DNA of 64,000 bases from Lichenostomus cassidix (Eukaryota; Chordata; Aves; Passeriformes; Meliphagidae), in assembly GCA_008360975.2 (NCBI GenBank), contig CM039189.1, positions 11,102,056 through 11,166,055 on the forward strand, given 5' to 3'. The notes beneath the pieces are model-generated. The model was not told where the DNA came from. It did no database searches and saw only the letters and a program-made list of their open reading frames with translations. Position 1 is the stretch's first letter. Every line of letters begins with the position of its first letter. The position numbers and the translations under genes were made by a program. Shown here one piece after another: positions 1 to 10,917 of this stretch.

Positions 1-1736
1 CAGAAAACAAAGGAGGGAGGGAGAAGCGTGATTGCAAGGTTACAATAATCAGACTATTCATTTCTGTCTTGAAAATGATGAGAAAAAAAAGTAATTGGAA
101 GAATTGTGCTTTTCGGAAAAAAATTATTTTGAAATGAAGAGAAACCTTGAGAAAACATTGCCAGTTAAATAGTATGGCGAAAGACAAAGGCTGCAGAGCA
201 ATATACTTGGCATTATAAAGTAACTGTACTTGAAAATAACTTCATAATTGAATAAGGGTACATTAAGAAAATATTATTCAGAACCAATATTATAGTAATT
301 AGATAAAAGCAGCATAAATGAAATAACTGCAGGAAGAGTATTTCCATAGAGATTATAAATGAGATTTTGGTGGAGCAGAAAGGCCTTTAATTGTAATTTA
401 GTGTGCACTACAGAACAATCAGCACAGTGTGTTAGTTCGTCATATAAAAGAATATCTGATAATTTCCCCTAATAAGCACATGACAGTTCTTCATATTCTC
501 TCATTACTGCTGATTAGGTATAAAAAACAGAATTCTTTTGTTGGACTCTTGCTCAGATCATTTATGAAATGCAACCCTGTTTCTGTGTTGCTGTCCTACA
601 GACATGGTATTTAAAGAGGGCAAAGTGGTACTTGAATAATTTTTTAAATCTTTATTTGATTATTTAGCTTCTAAGCTAGTTTATTTATATTCAGTTGTTC
701 TCCTGTTTATTGAAAGCACTAAATGACAGCTCAAGTGTGTGCAAGCAGAAAGAAAACTAGCCCAGCAGAGGGCCTAGCTGGGTGTCCTGACCTGTGCAAA
801 GCTTTGGTCATGGTCTGGCTGCAATTGCTCCCTTGGTTTAGGAATTTAAGTGTTGGGCACCTGGAACAGTGGACTTGTGCAAGCTCCAGAGCACTCTTAG
901 CCTGAACATGTTCCTGAATTACCTGGTCATTCAGAGCTCAGAAACTCTCAGGTGGCCAAGAAGCAAGTTTTTTAGGCTTTTCCCTACTATTCTCTTTCCT
1001 AATAATTTTGAGCCAAAAATTCTTATTTACTGTTTTTTACTGTTGCTGTGCCTGAAGGCTTACAACCCAGCTATGACATTGTGACAAACTGCATCACCAC
1101 CCCCAAGTGCACAGTCAGAAAATAAATAAGGCCCCATAATTGGAAATAATGAGATGCTTATACCTTGTCATTCTCCAAATGCCAGCTCAGCTTGAAAGTC
1201 TGTGTGTCAGGAGCAGTAAAAATGTGTGTTTCAGGAGTTAATGTGTTACCAGGTGGTGCACTACGGACAGGACAAATTACCTAGGCTCCCCAGCATCCTC
1301 CAGGCATATTTAGTTAAAGAATTCCCTTATGTTTAGAACTGTCTTTTAAGCAGCTGGCACAGACACCACCACTTTTTTTTTTTTCCTTTGCAGTAGTCTG
1401 ATTCCCTGAGGAAATGGGAAACCTTAGTACAAGGCATTCCTCAATCTGACAGTGCTCAAAACATCTCCTCCTACTGCCCTGTAGGTGACCTACTTGGAAC
1501 CAGCTTGTTTAGCATCAGCTTGGGAAGCTGCATGTGGCTCCTGCAGGCTGAACTAGATGTTAGTGATTGCTGGCACTTGCTTGCAGTGGCTTTTGTGGCC
1601 TCAGGTCCCTGCTTCCAAGACTGTTCCACATTCTGCTATCACTGAGTAAACTGTAAAAGATGGCCTTGGAACTTGGGTCAGGACCTGGGATTCCTGGATG
1701 ACTTCTCTGAAGACAACCCTGCATTTTCCACTGTAC

Positions 1737-1761
1737 TTTTTTTTTTTTTTGGGGGGGGGGG
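1737..1761. repeat. Adjacent homopolymers T14 and G11
   Basis: A run of 14 T (1737-1750) passes directly into a run of 11 G (1751-1761). It is a simple low-complexity tract in an intron. Exact lengths of such runs are often unreliable in assemblies. Confidence 0.9.
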
Positions 1762-2910
1762 TGACAGAATTTCACATGTGTGGCAGATAGAGGTGTGGGG
1801 GAATGGTGTTAATGTAGGTTCCACTTTAATACATTCTGATACAGTGCCCAGGCCTTCCCAGAGCCTGCACTTGCTCCCTTGGTGCCTCAGGTTCAGCAGA
1901 AGATGAAGGGAGAGACTGTCACTGTGCTAGGCTGTCAGCAGGAACCTCAGGATTTTTTGGGCTGCAGATAACACAAGCTTGAACTTCTTCCTGTGGGACT
2001 TTCCTAGCTGGGTGAGGAGCCATGAGGGAGAACTTCTGAATTACACTTTTACAGCATTTGAAAGGAGACCTTTGAGTGAACTCATTTTCTCTAGAACAAA
2101 CCCCCAGCTTTATGTGCCTCCATGTCTAAGAGAGGTCACTGTCCCTAAACCTGCCTTGTGACACCTTTAAGATGTGTTCTTTGCTGGCATTTCCTTGATC
2201 CTCCCATTCCAAGAGTGCCAGCTCTGCCACAGCACAGAGCCAGTGCAGGACCTTAACACAGTCCTGGGAATTATCCAGTAACCATCACAGAGCCCAGCTC
2301 TTAGAAACTAAACAGCACTGCCAAGCAAAGGAGAGGGACAGGAAACATTGCTGTTGCCACTTTGCAGATAAAAACCTATGATACAGCAAAACTTCAACAC
2401 AACTTGTAAACCCCTTACATCTGTGAGCAGTTACACTGAGGTGTCTCCTGCTTTGCAGAATTAATGCTGGGATCAGCTGAGCTTCTTCAAACCATGTCCC
2501 AGGCTGCAGTGAAGGCAGAGAGGGGCTGCCTTAGAGAGCTCCCTGGCAGCATTGTCAGTCCCATTCAAAGGTTCCCCCCAGGCAGGGATGGCACCTGGGG
2601 AGGTTCCTAGGAGGAAGGATTTCCCAGGCTGGCTGTGGCACAGCCATAGCTGCAGCCAACTAAAGATTTTCCTACCAGCAGTCACAGTGAGGGGTTGGGA
2701 GCCTCTAGAAACCAAGTCAAAATGTTACCTAAATATTAAGATTGCTGTGCCCAAAATTAATTGCAGCCAGGGCAGTTACTGCCTAGATTAGTCCACTGAC
2801 AGGAGGCACCAGCAAAATCATTAAAAAATGGATGAGCAAAGTAGTCTTGGTTGCCCAATTTTCAAAGCCTTTTACGAGAATAAAGAAAATGCCGAGAAAT
2901 TGCTTCAGAG

Positions 2911-2935
2911 TAAATAAATAAATAAATAAATAAAT
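2911..2935. repeat. (TAAA)6 microsatellite
   Basis: Six uninterrupted TAAA units plus one T. It sits 51 bases upstream of the penultimate ST6GALNAC5 exon, between that exon's likely branch-point region and the deeper intron. Confidence 0.95.
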
Positions 2936-2985
2936 CTCAAGAATTATTTGCCAGCTTAGAAACTTAATTATGTTTTTGCTTTCAG

Positions 2986-3093
2986 GAAGATATCCAACAC
3001 TTGGCTTAGCACGGGCTGGTTCACAATGACTATCGCATTAGAGCTCTGTGACAGGATAAATGTTTATGGCATGGTGCCACCGGATTTCTGCAG
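2986..3093 (+). CDS. ST6GALNAC5: ST6GALNAC5 penultimate coding exon (alpha-N-acetylgalactosaminide alpha-2,6-sialyltransferase 5)
   Basis: Exon of 108 bases flanked by TTTCAG and GTAGGA. One base completes the preceding codon, 35 full codons follow (KISNTWLSTGWFTM at the start, GMVPPDFC at the end), and two bases (AG) carry into the next exon. The sequence is the conserved core of the GT29 sialyltransferase fold between sialylmotifs L/S and motif III. The product is a type II Golgi membrane enzyme that transfers sialic acid from CMP-Neu5Ac in alpha-2,6 linkage to GalNAc of gangliosides such as GM1b (known for the family). Close paralogues are ST6GALNAC6 and ST6GALNAC3. The residues match paralogue 5 best from memory, and the neighbouring PIGK supports 5. 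The N-terminal membrane anchor and sialylmotif L lie upstream of the window. Confidence 0.93.
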
Positions 3094-6000
3094 GTAGGAT
3101 TTATTTTGGAACATTATTACCCAACAAAGTTAATGTTACAGATAAGTATCTGAATCTTTTAATCTTTTTTGCTCTGCAACAAGTCTTCAGTCCTCTTAAA
3201 GCAATTAATTAAGATGTCCCATGATCTCATTCTGAAAACGGCAAACAGCATTTAATTATGTTATATAAAATATTTTAAAATTTTATTTGTAATGTGGGAG
3301 AATTAATCCATCTTGTTGCTTTCTTTTAGTCTCTGAATATTTATCAGCTAAAAGTAATGCAATAATTGGCATGAAATTAATCTGAAGAAAGAAGTACTGG
3401 AAAACATTACTTTTAATTTGTTTATCGAGTTCCCCCAAATTAATAGAGGAACAGTGTTCTCACAGTGACTAGTTTCTAAATTGAACTTTCTGTGCAACTC
3501 AAATTAAGATTGTTGTATCACTGTCACATGAATGCCAATCTTGCAGCTTCCTAAATAATCCCCACAAAACCCCTCCCCCTGAATTTGGAGCCAGAGAGTC
3601 AGTCCTGTAATCATCATTTTGGGCATGGCAGGGGGTGGGTCACAAGCAGCAGAAGCAGCACAAATTCTGTGTAAAGGAACAGCTTGAGCACATTTTCCAG
3701 CTGGGTTCAGGACACAAACCCCAGGTCCTGGATAAGGTTCCCCATTGTAGATCAGTGACAGGGAAAGTCTCCAGGGCTGCTAGAGTTGGACCAAAATTAC
3801 ATTAGCCACAAGATACCATTATGAACACAGACAAACTTGTATTATATCAGCAATCTTGATGCTGACATTAAGCCTCACCTGCCCACCCAGCACTACCAGC
3901 ACTGAGTGGTTTCTGCCCACAGCCACTGCTGATCCCATTTGTCCTGTTGGGTCACCAGGAAAAGCTGGAACCAGTCCAGAGGCCTCAGTGCAACGTTTCA
4001 TCACCTGCTCACCAACCCTTTCACCAAGAAGTACTTGCTTAAATTTCCTCTTGCAAATGCAGTGATCTTACTGAAGTCTGGTTCATTGACTTCAGGGGCA
4101 GGGAGGGCAGGGTTAGTCTCAAATAGATGAGTGCAGTGCTGAGTTAGTCTCAAAGAATGGGGCTGCTTTGACTTTCCTCTGAGCACTTAAAAGAATCATT
4201 CAGGAATCTGCATTTGTCTTGGGCACGTTGCAGAAATCCCTGAAGAAATCACAGCATAAAATGTCAACACTAAACTCTACTTTGTGAGAATTTTTACAAA
4301 TTATAACAAAACACTGATGATAAATGCTGTGATGTACTGCCAGACTTCATCATGAATTCTCCAAGGAAAATAGCAAACTAGATCAGATATGCCAGACAAC
4401 ACAAATACCTTCCACAGCACAGCATCTCGTTCCTCTGTCATCTCAGTTGGCCAAGACACACTACTTCAGTTGCTGTAAGTGGCTGGTCTGCCTTACTCCA
4501 GAAGGGGTTGTTCCAGTGGCACATGGAAGTAATTCTTAAACTGATGATCTAAAAATAAAGAAGACAGCATTTCACTGCAAATGAATGTGTATAACTGACT
4601 TTTCAGGCACAGTCAGAATAATTTAGATGCATATTAAAAAAACCCAACTAAAACCAAACAAACTGTTTTAAGAGAGACTAAAAATGTCACTGAGACAATA
4701 TGAAAAGCTTTCATAGAATCAATACTCTGAAATCAAACAGACTTAATATTAAATAATAACACAAGAAAGGCTGTAGATCAATCCTGCCAGTGATAGATGT
4801 AATTATTCTTATAGCCTGCATAAAAACATCATAACATAAAGGTATGCACACCTGGTTGTAAAAAGGGAAGAGGTCATTTCTTAATCAAAGTAATAGGAAG
4901 TGTCTTTACTTCAGCTTGATTCCCCAGGTGATGAAGGGGAAAACTTTAGTTGCCATGCCTGGAAGAAGCTGTCCATGAAGATCTATGAAAGGAGTTTCTT
5001 GCCAGAAATAGAGTTAATCTTCTTAGCTTGCTCTTCAGCCACACATTAAGAAGTTAAAACAGTGCTTTCTTTCAAAGAAATAAGGCAACAGAAAAGAATA
5101 GCAGAAAGAAGGAAATATTCTTTAGTTAAAAGCCATATTTCCTGGTTTTCAATCAGACAGAGTAAGAGTATACCATTAAAATTTAAAAAATCAAAGCAAA
5201 AACCCTCAACAAAACAACAAAAATATGTGTGTGCTAGATGGTGTGGGTATCCTGATTGCTGTGCAACTAATGAATCATTAAGACTGAAAAAAAAACCCCA
5301 CCAACCCAAAACCCCCTTATTTCTACTCAGAATTAATATCATCAAATTTATAACTTCAGCAAGATAGATACCCATTCATTTTTAAGTATTAATTTGTGGA
5401 ATAAGTAATGAATGTGGTGATCACTGTCATGGAACTAAATTAGTGTCACATCTGTGACGTGAAGGACACCTCAAAGGTACTGTGAACATCGTGCTGTTGA
5501 TTCTGCTACAAATTATTAGCTTAAGATCATTAACCAAATTGCTTTGCACCCATGCAGGAAAAATAATGTAGTGAAGGAGTCTGGAGCACAGACTAAAAAT
5601 ATTTGTCACTATTAATTGCAACAAGATGTTTTAGATTCATTTCTATTTTCTTTCACTGGACACTGAGTTTTATAGCTGAACTGGAGTTGGTGTCCTGACT
5701 ATCCTAAATTTCTAGTACTTTACAGCAAAGCTATATGTAATTTCAAACCCCTTTGCTTGCTACAGATTTATGCTGCAGTAAGGGTTAATGGCTTGATACT
5801 GCTCTCATGCTGCTGAATCCTTCTGACTTGTACATTCTATAATAAGATGAAAGCTTGTGCTTCCATGCATGTTGCAAACATTTTTGGAAAGCGTGTGCAC
5901 CTCTCATTCTTTTGTCCCAGTGCAGACAAGCCACCTTGCTGTATTTTTTCCAGTGCCCAGGGATCCAATCCTAGCCTTTCCTGGAGCAAATCAGCACCCC

Positions 6001-9000
6001 AGATGGGAAGCATTTCCCTCTCTGTGCTCCCTTTGTCAGCCCATTGCATGCACAGGACTGCTGAACTGGACAGTCAGGATTCTCCTCTTGCCTCCCTTCA
6101 GCAGCAGCCTGACAGGTGCCCAAATACCACAGCAATTCCTGAAGCCATTGCAGTGCTGCTGCTTCCCTTTGTGGCTGCTCAGCAGCAGGGCTGGAAGGAC
6201 AAGACAAGCCTTCATGTGTTTGTAGGAATTCCAGCCCCTCTCCATGGGATTATGGGCAGCTAGGACAGAAAGGTTGGTTCCCTGCAGGTCTCAGGGTACT
6301 CATGTTCACAGGGAAAACTAAAAGGGTTAGTGAGATGAACCCTCTTTAACTCTTCTCCTCTTCATGGGCCTTCTGGAACTCCCAGAAACTTAAAACTTAA
6401 TTCTGAGCCTTACTTTAACTAATATGAATAATTTTTGTTCCAGTTATTGAAGCAGGTAATTTTCCTGTAAGAATCGTCATTTGACTGCCAGGCCATTTTC
6501 CATGATAATTCACTTGAAAATTGGTATTTGAAATACTTCAATGTTTTCTTACCTCTCTCTCTCTCTCTCTCCACTTTCAGTTCCTTTAAATCAAATACAA
6601 AGCAGCAGTTGTTGCTGGTTACATTTCCTGGAGCTTATGAGAGGCTCACAGTGAGCTGTATGTGAGACAGTCCTGCTCTTTGGTCCATCTGCCTCATCTC
6701 ATTACCTTAGTAACAGAATGCATACATGGTTTGGGAAACAGGACTAATTATGGAGGTCAGGGAAATAGGATCCTGGGAATAGAAGGCAAAAAAAATTATC
6801 TAGAAATCTTCATAGCCCTGGCACGGCACCTTGCCCATCACTCAACATATAAATGACATTTATTCACCCATGAGGATATGAATTACTTTACAAAGTGTGT
6901 GAATACCTATAGTTTGAGAGGGATGATACATAGTGGCTCTTCATTCCTAAGGAAAGAGGCTGACCAGAATGTGGTATGGGGTGGCCTGGTTTTCCTGCCT
7001 GGTTTATTTTGTGCTGTACTTCCAGCTTTTGCTGTGGGTGGATACCATCTGTGGGAAATGTGCACTCAAGTGGCAAACAGTAGCTGACTGACAGGGGTAC
7101 AAGCACTTCCACGGCTGCTGTGCTGGTGGCTGATCAGGCAGGAGGTACAGAGGAGCTTTCCCAGATTCCTTCCAGCTGTGATATTAATATGCATGCAGGG
7201 TCTGACAAAATACTGATTAATGTCCAGTATCAGTCAGTGATAAAACAGCATCTGTTTTAATGTTAATAAATGAGGTGGCAAGCAATTTCCGTATAGAAAT
7301 TACTCATGCATTTCATTTGCTGGTGACACAAGCTAATTGCAGAGTTAGAAGATAACACAGCACAGTTAATTTGGGTTATGGTGTACTCAAGCCAGAGTTC
7401 AAAGCTTACTAGCATGCAATCTAGGGGAATCCAGAACTCCCATAAAATGAGAAGGTCCTCCGTATTTAAATGCCTTTCAGAATTCCTAAATCCAAATGAC
7501 AGCTTTTGGAATTTAGCCTTAAAACCTCTGTCAGCTGCAGAGTAATCCCAGAGAGGTCTATAGCCACCAGCCCCCATTCTTGCACTGAGCAATGCACACC
7601 AAGAAATACAGGTTTACCCTGGAGAGCCCAAGAGTAAAATCCAGCCTCAGAGCAAGAAGGAAGAGCAGTCAAAATGAGAGGCATAGGCCTATTTGTTTAG
7701 TGGTTCTTAACAAAAAATACATCACATGAAAATATATCCTATTAGGTTTACAGTAACCATACAAATGATTCATTTAAGTGACAATAAGAGGTCCAATGTA
7801 TCAAAAAAGTGAAAAATTAATTGAACATTGAGTTCTAATAGTTGTAGTTTAGAAGTAATAAATTTCTATATGAAGGGTAGCTTTAGATTACAAGTATGTT
7901 TTCCGTAGGTGAGGTGATGAAGGATTTTGTTTCACTCTTATGTATTCCAGTGAGAATACATTTAATAAGTTTAGAATCCATCTTATTCTAGAAATGTAAT
8001 TTTATTGTTATTCTGGTCTTGTAAGATTGATCACCATGTTGTGTTACAAGGAAGCCAGATTGATCGAATTAAAACGTTAATGTGAGGCACAAATGGAGAG
8101 CAGCAGCAATATCATACATTACCTCTGTATATACAATTTGGATAATGGCAAAATAAGAAAAATTAGAAAATTGCGTAGGTGACAGAATTGCACAGTAAAA
8201 ATAATGACCAGCACAGACTACTGACAGATTGTGGATGCATTCAAATGAAAGTGAGCTTAAATATTAGCTCTTCAAAAATGAAAATAATCAACTGTGTATT
8301 AGAGCTGACAGCCCTGAATCTGCATCAGATTTCTTCCCCTCTGCTAGGGTCCTGTTCAGCTCAGGCTTTAACACAGAGCAGCTCCAAGACTTCACTGAAT
8401 GCTGATATTGGGATATTTTCTGCCACAGCAAAACACTTGGCAGCAACTGGGGAGAAAGGGATGCAAATGAGTTATTCTGTCTGGGACAGCTTGCTCTCTT
8501 TGAATTTATGACAGAGTTGTGTGAGTTCCTGTCAGCCCCAAACGCCCATGCCAAAGTAAAAAACCACGATGGGCACAGGTTAATGTAGAGATTAAAACAA
8601 AAGGAGAATGAATCACTCTGGCTTATTATAATACAAATTTGCCATTTACAGAATGTAACATGGAAAGACTGAGGTCAGATCTGCTAAAATGAACTTTATC
8701 CTAAGTATCTAATTGGTGTTTGGCATATCCTGTGTGTCACCACAAGTCACTCATCTCCTGCTGGGAAATGTGAACGGGTTCACAAGGTCCGAAGGATACT
8801 ATGGGTGAACTGTTTTAATTTTTAGCTTAGATACATGAAAGCTGCTTTTGTAAAATAAAGCACTCATTTGTGCACCAGACGTTTGATTAAAGCCCCAGCA
8901 CCAGAGCCTGTACCACTGACTTGGCATGCAGACACTCACTGAAGTTGTGCTCTCAGAACCTCGTGCAGCATGCTGAGAATGTTCAGCTGAGCTGATGTGA

Positions 9001-9402
9001 CACAGATAACCACCTCCCCTCTGTCATCTTTGCTTTCTTCCCCCAGTTCAGTAAATACCTCTGCAAGACCTTTAACAAATCATAATCTAGATATAAATCT
9101 CTTTGAAGCAGTTTACTTCAAATTTCATAGTAGTAACATGGCCCTGCAGCACTCTTCCTTGTTTCTGAGCTACTGCTGTCCTTCATTTAACTGGGTGGAG
9201 GAGGATTAAAGGAGAGCAGAGGAAAAAGCAAAGCAAACACCTTTGCCCCATTCTAATGTATGAGATATGCAAGAAAAAACCAGCTACCTAGCCTAACTGG
9301 GAGAAAAAGTGGATTTGAGCCCATCAGTTCATTAAAGATAGCATCTTTTCAATCAATGAAAAAGAACATCTTGGGCTTCCATCTATTTTCTTTTTTCCAC
9401 AG
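3094..9402 (+). other. ST6GALNAC5: ST6GALNAC5 last intron (6.3 kb)
   Basis: Runs from donor GTAGGA at 3094 to acceptor TTTTTTCCACAG ending at 9402. The exons on both sides join in frame (TGC AG + G GAC, reading Cys-Arg-Asp), which confirms the boundaries. It contains a (CT)9 tract at 6553-6570 that leads into a cryptic acceptor at 6580, and A/C-rich tracts at about 4635-4663 and 5286-5316. The first 470 bases (3094-3560) are very AT-rich and lack recognisable repeats. No other gene is seen. Confidence 0.9.
6553..6570. repeat. (CT)9 microsatellite / pyrimidine tract
   Basis: Nine CT units followed by CCACTTTCAG at 6571-6580. Together they read like a strong 3' splice site on the ST6GALNAC5 strand, but the following sequence is not a known exon of the gene. 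Confidence 0.9.
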
Positions 9403-9634
9403 GGACCCTAATCATCTTTCAGTACCTTATCACTACTATGAACCTCTGGGACCTGACGAGTGCACAATGTACATTTCGCACGAGCGAGGCCGCAAGGGCA
9501 GCCACCACCGCTTCATCACCGAGAAGCGCGTCTTCGAGAACTGGGCAAGGACATTCAACATCCACTTCTTCCAGCCAGACTGGAAACCAGAGCCACTCAC
9601 TGTAAAGCAGCCCGAGGCCAAAGCGCTGGCCTGA
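9403..9634 (+). CDS. ST6GALNAC5: ST6GALNAC5 terminal coding exon with stop codon
   Basis: After the acceptor ending at 9402, one base completes an Arg codon, then 76 codons run to TGA at 9632-9634. Two catalytic-domain motifs of GT29 sialyltransferases are intact. Motif III is HYYE (codons 9431-9442). Motif VS is His-x4-Glu in HRFITE (9506-9523); its histidine is the expected catalytic base. The segment NWARTFNIHFFQPDW is typical of ST6GALNAC5/6. The last dozen residues (LTVKQPEAKALA) differ from what I recall of mammalian ST6GALNAC5 and look like a freely evolving tail. The exon is markedly richer in G+C and CpG (about 9475-9540) than the AT-rich intron and UTR around it, as often seen in avian coding exons. 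No frameshift or premature stop is present. Confidence 0.94.
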
Positions 9635-10917
9635 GGGATGGACGCACAAAGCACTGCCAGTCGCCTCCCGCAGCAGCCTGTGGAGCTGGTGGGGCAGCAG
9701 GGCAGCCTGGAGGAGAAGGGGGACAGGGTCTGCAGCTGGCACCTGCAGCAGCAGTCAGGAAGCTGGGATGGAGGAGCAGCACACACCAAGAGTACTTTCT
9801 GTTCAACTGTGTTCACCCAGTCCATCGCCTTTTGGGGCCATCTGACTTCCTGTGTGTGTTTGTGATTCGTGAAACACAACCCGAGTGTCATTAAGGGATG
9901 GTTAATTCATTAAGGCTTTTTTAAGTACGATGCCACTGGATTTTCATAGTGAAAACTTTCCGTATTTATTTAATGGAGGTTTTTATGCAACCTAGGCCAG
10001 TATTTTTCTAATTCACGGTTATGTGGTTGTTTATCTTTCATAATCTTTTGAATCCAAAATTAATATTGCTGATGGTTTGAAAGGCCTAGCTTTTTATTTA
10101 TAAAACTTGTTTGGAATATATAATTCTATATCGCATGTAATTAATATTTGATCGGGAAATGTTGGATTTCTTCTAAAAATTTTGGGCTCTGTTCCAGCCT
10201 AAAGCCTTTAACAGCAAGAGTGGTCCCATGTGAAGATCCAGCTCACTTTACATTCTGACATCTCATGCTAATATGAAAATGGTAGTGAAAATTCTGTTTG
10301 ATATTAATGTGCATTTGCTGCTGTGCTATCAAGCTGCTGTTTTTTTAAATAGGGGTGGGAGGAAGGAGGGCAAACAAAAATTATCCAGAAAAAGCCAAAC
10401 CCCCCACTGGCCATGGCAGCAGCTTCTCAGTGAAGACACCAGGCTAAGGCTGGAGGGGTTGTGTTCTATTTTGCCTCTTGTATTTCTGCAAGAGGCTGAC
10501 AGAGCCCTCCTGAGGCAACAGCCTACAAACCAGGCCACAACTGCTCGACACAATGGGACCAGATTTCTGGATGAAGAAGGTAAACTACCAGGTACTACAA
10601 TACCAATCATAGTAGCCAGAAGGATCACAGCACTGCACCTGCAAAAACCTCTGCCTTCCACTGTCTCAAGATCTTCACTGATCTCAGAGTTTCTGGATCA
10701 CATTGAAGCTGGAATGTGAAAAGAGTTCCATGAGTACAAAATTGTCCTCCTGAAAGGAGCAAAGTTAAACTGCTTTTTTTTCCATGAAGTACCTGTATGT
10801 GCATGGTGAGTCCCTGCAAGACAAGGGGAAGGACAATGCTCATGCTGTGTAGGGAACCTCACAGAGGGAGTTACTGGGTTACATTTGGCTTGTGAATAAA
10901 GAAGATTTCAGTTACAG
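9635..10917 (+). other. ST6GALNAC5: ST6GALNAC5 3' untranslated region (minimum extent)
   Basis: The 3' UTR starts after TGA. A GC-rich first part (9635-9895, many CAG/CTG) gives way to an AT-rich part (9895-10180) whose texture resembles conserved 3' UTR sequence. The right boundary is inferred from the first AATAAA on this strand at 10895-10900. Further AATAAA copies at 11715, 11979 and 12051 could extend it. A 148-codon open frame at 10273-10719 lies within it but shows no recognisable protein features. Confidence 0.55.
10895..10900 (+). terminator. Candidate polyadenylation signal AATAAA for ST6GALNAC5
   Basis: First canonical hexamer on the + strand after the ST6GALNAC5 stop codon, about 1.26 kb downstream. 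It is followed within 40 bases by a T-rich stretch (TTACTTTTCCTTTTGC). Whether it is used cannot be judged from sequence alone. Alternative hexamers are at 11715-11720, 11979-11984 and 12051-12056. Confidence 0.45.

Larger units (their letters stand above)
1..2985 (+). other. ST6GALNAC5: ST6GALNAC5 intron (partial, upstream of penultimate exon)
   Basis: Non-coding stretch that ends in a good splice acceptor: a T-rich tract followed by TTTCAG at 2980-2985, immediately before the exon. I see no exon-like segment with conserved coding sense. It holds a T12 tract at 1373-1384, a T14/G11 homopolymer pair at 1737-1761 and a (TAAA)6 microsatellite at 2911-2935, the last only about 50 bases before the acceptor. 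The open frames here are short, differ between strands and resemble no protein I know. The intron assignment follows from the exon at 2986 starting inside a codon. Confidence 0.85.

Noticed and set aside
1373..1393. T12 tract followed by CCTTTGCAG, resembling a splice acceptor
   Set aside because: No exon-like sequence or donor follows in a frame that fits the gene.
5062..5367. 101-codon + frame and overlapping 109-codon - frame
   Set aside because: Lysine-rich and low-complexity on +, reflecting an A-rich intron tract; no homologue recognised.
5847..6263. 138- and 122-codon + frames in the ST6GALNAC5 intron
   Set aside because: Two overlapping frames in a modestly GC-rich intron patch, with no domain and no splice context.
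9460..9894. 144-codon + frame and 151-codon - frame overlapping the last ST6GALNAC5 exon
   Set aside because: Both are alternative-frame shadows of the GC-rich coding exon; the true frame carries the sialyltransferase motifs.
10273..10719. 148-codon open frame on +, the longest in the window
   Set aside because: It lies in the ST6GALNAC5 3' UTR, has no recognisable domain, and a chance frame of this size is plausible in 64 kb on six frames.
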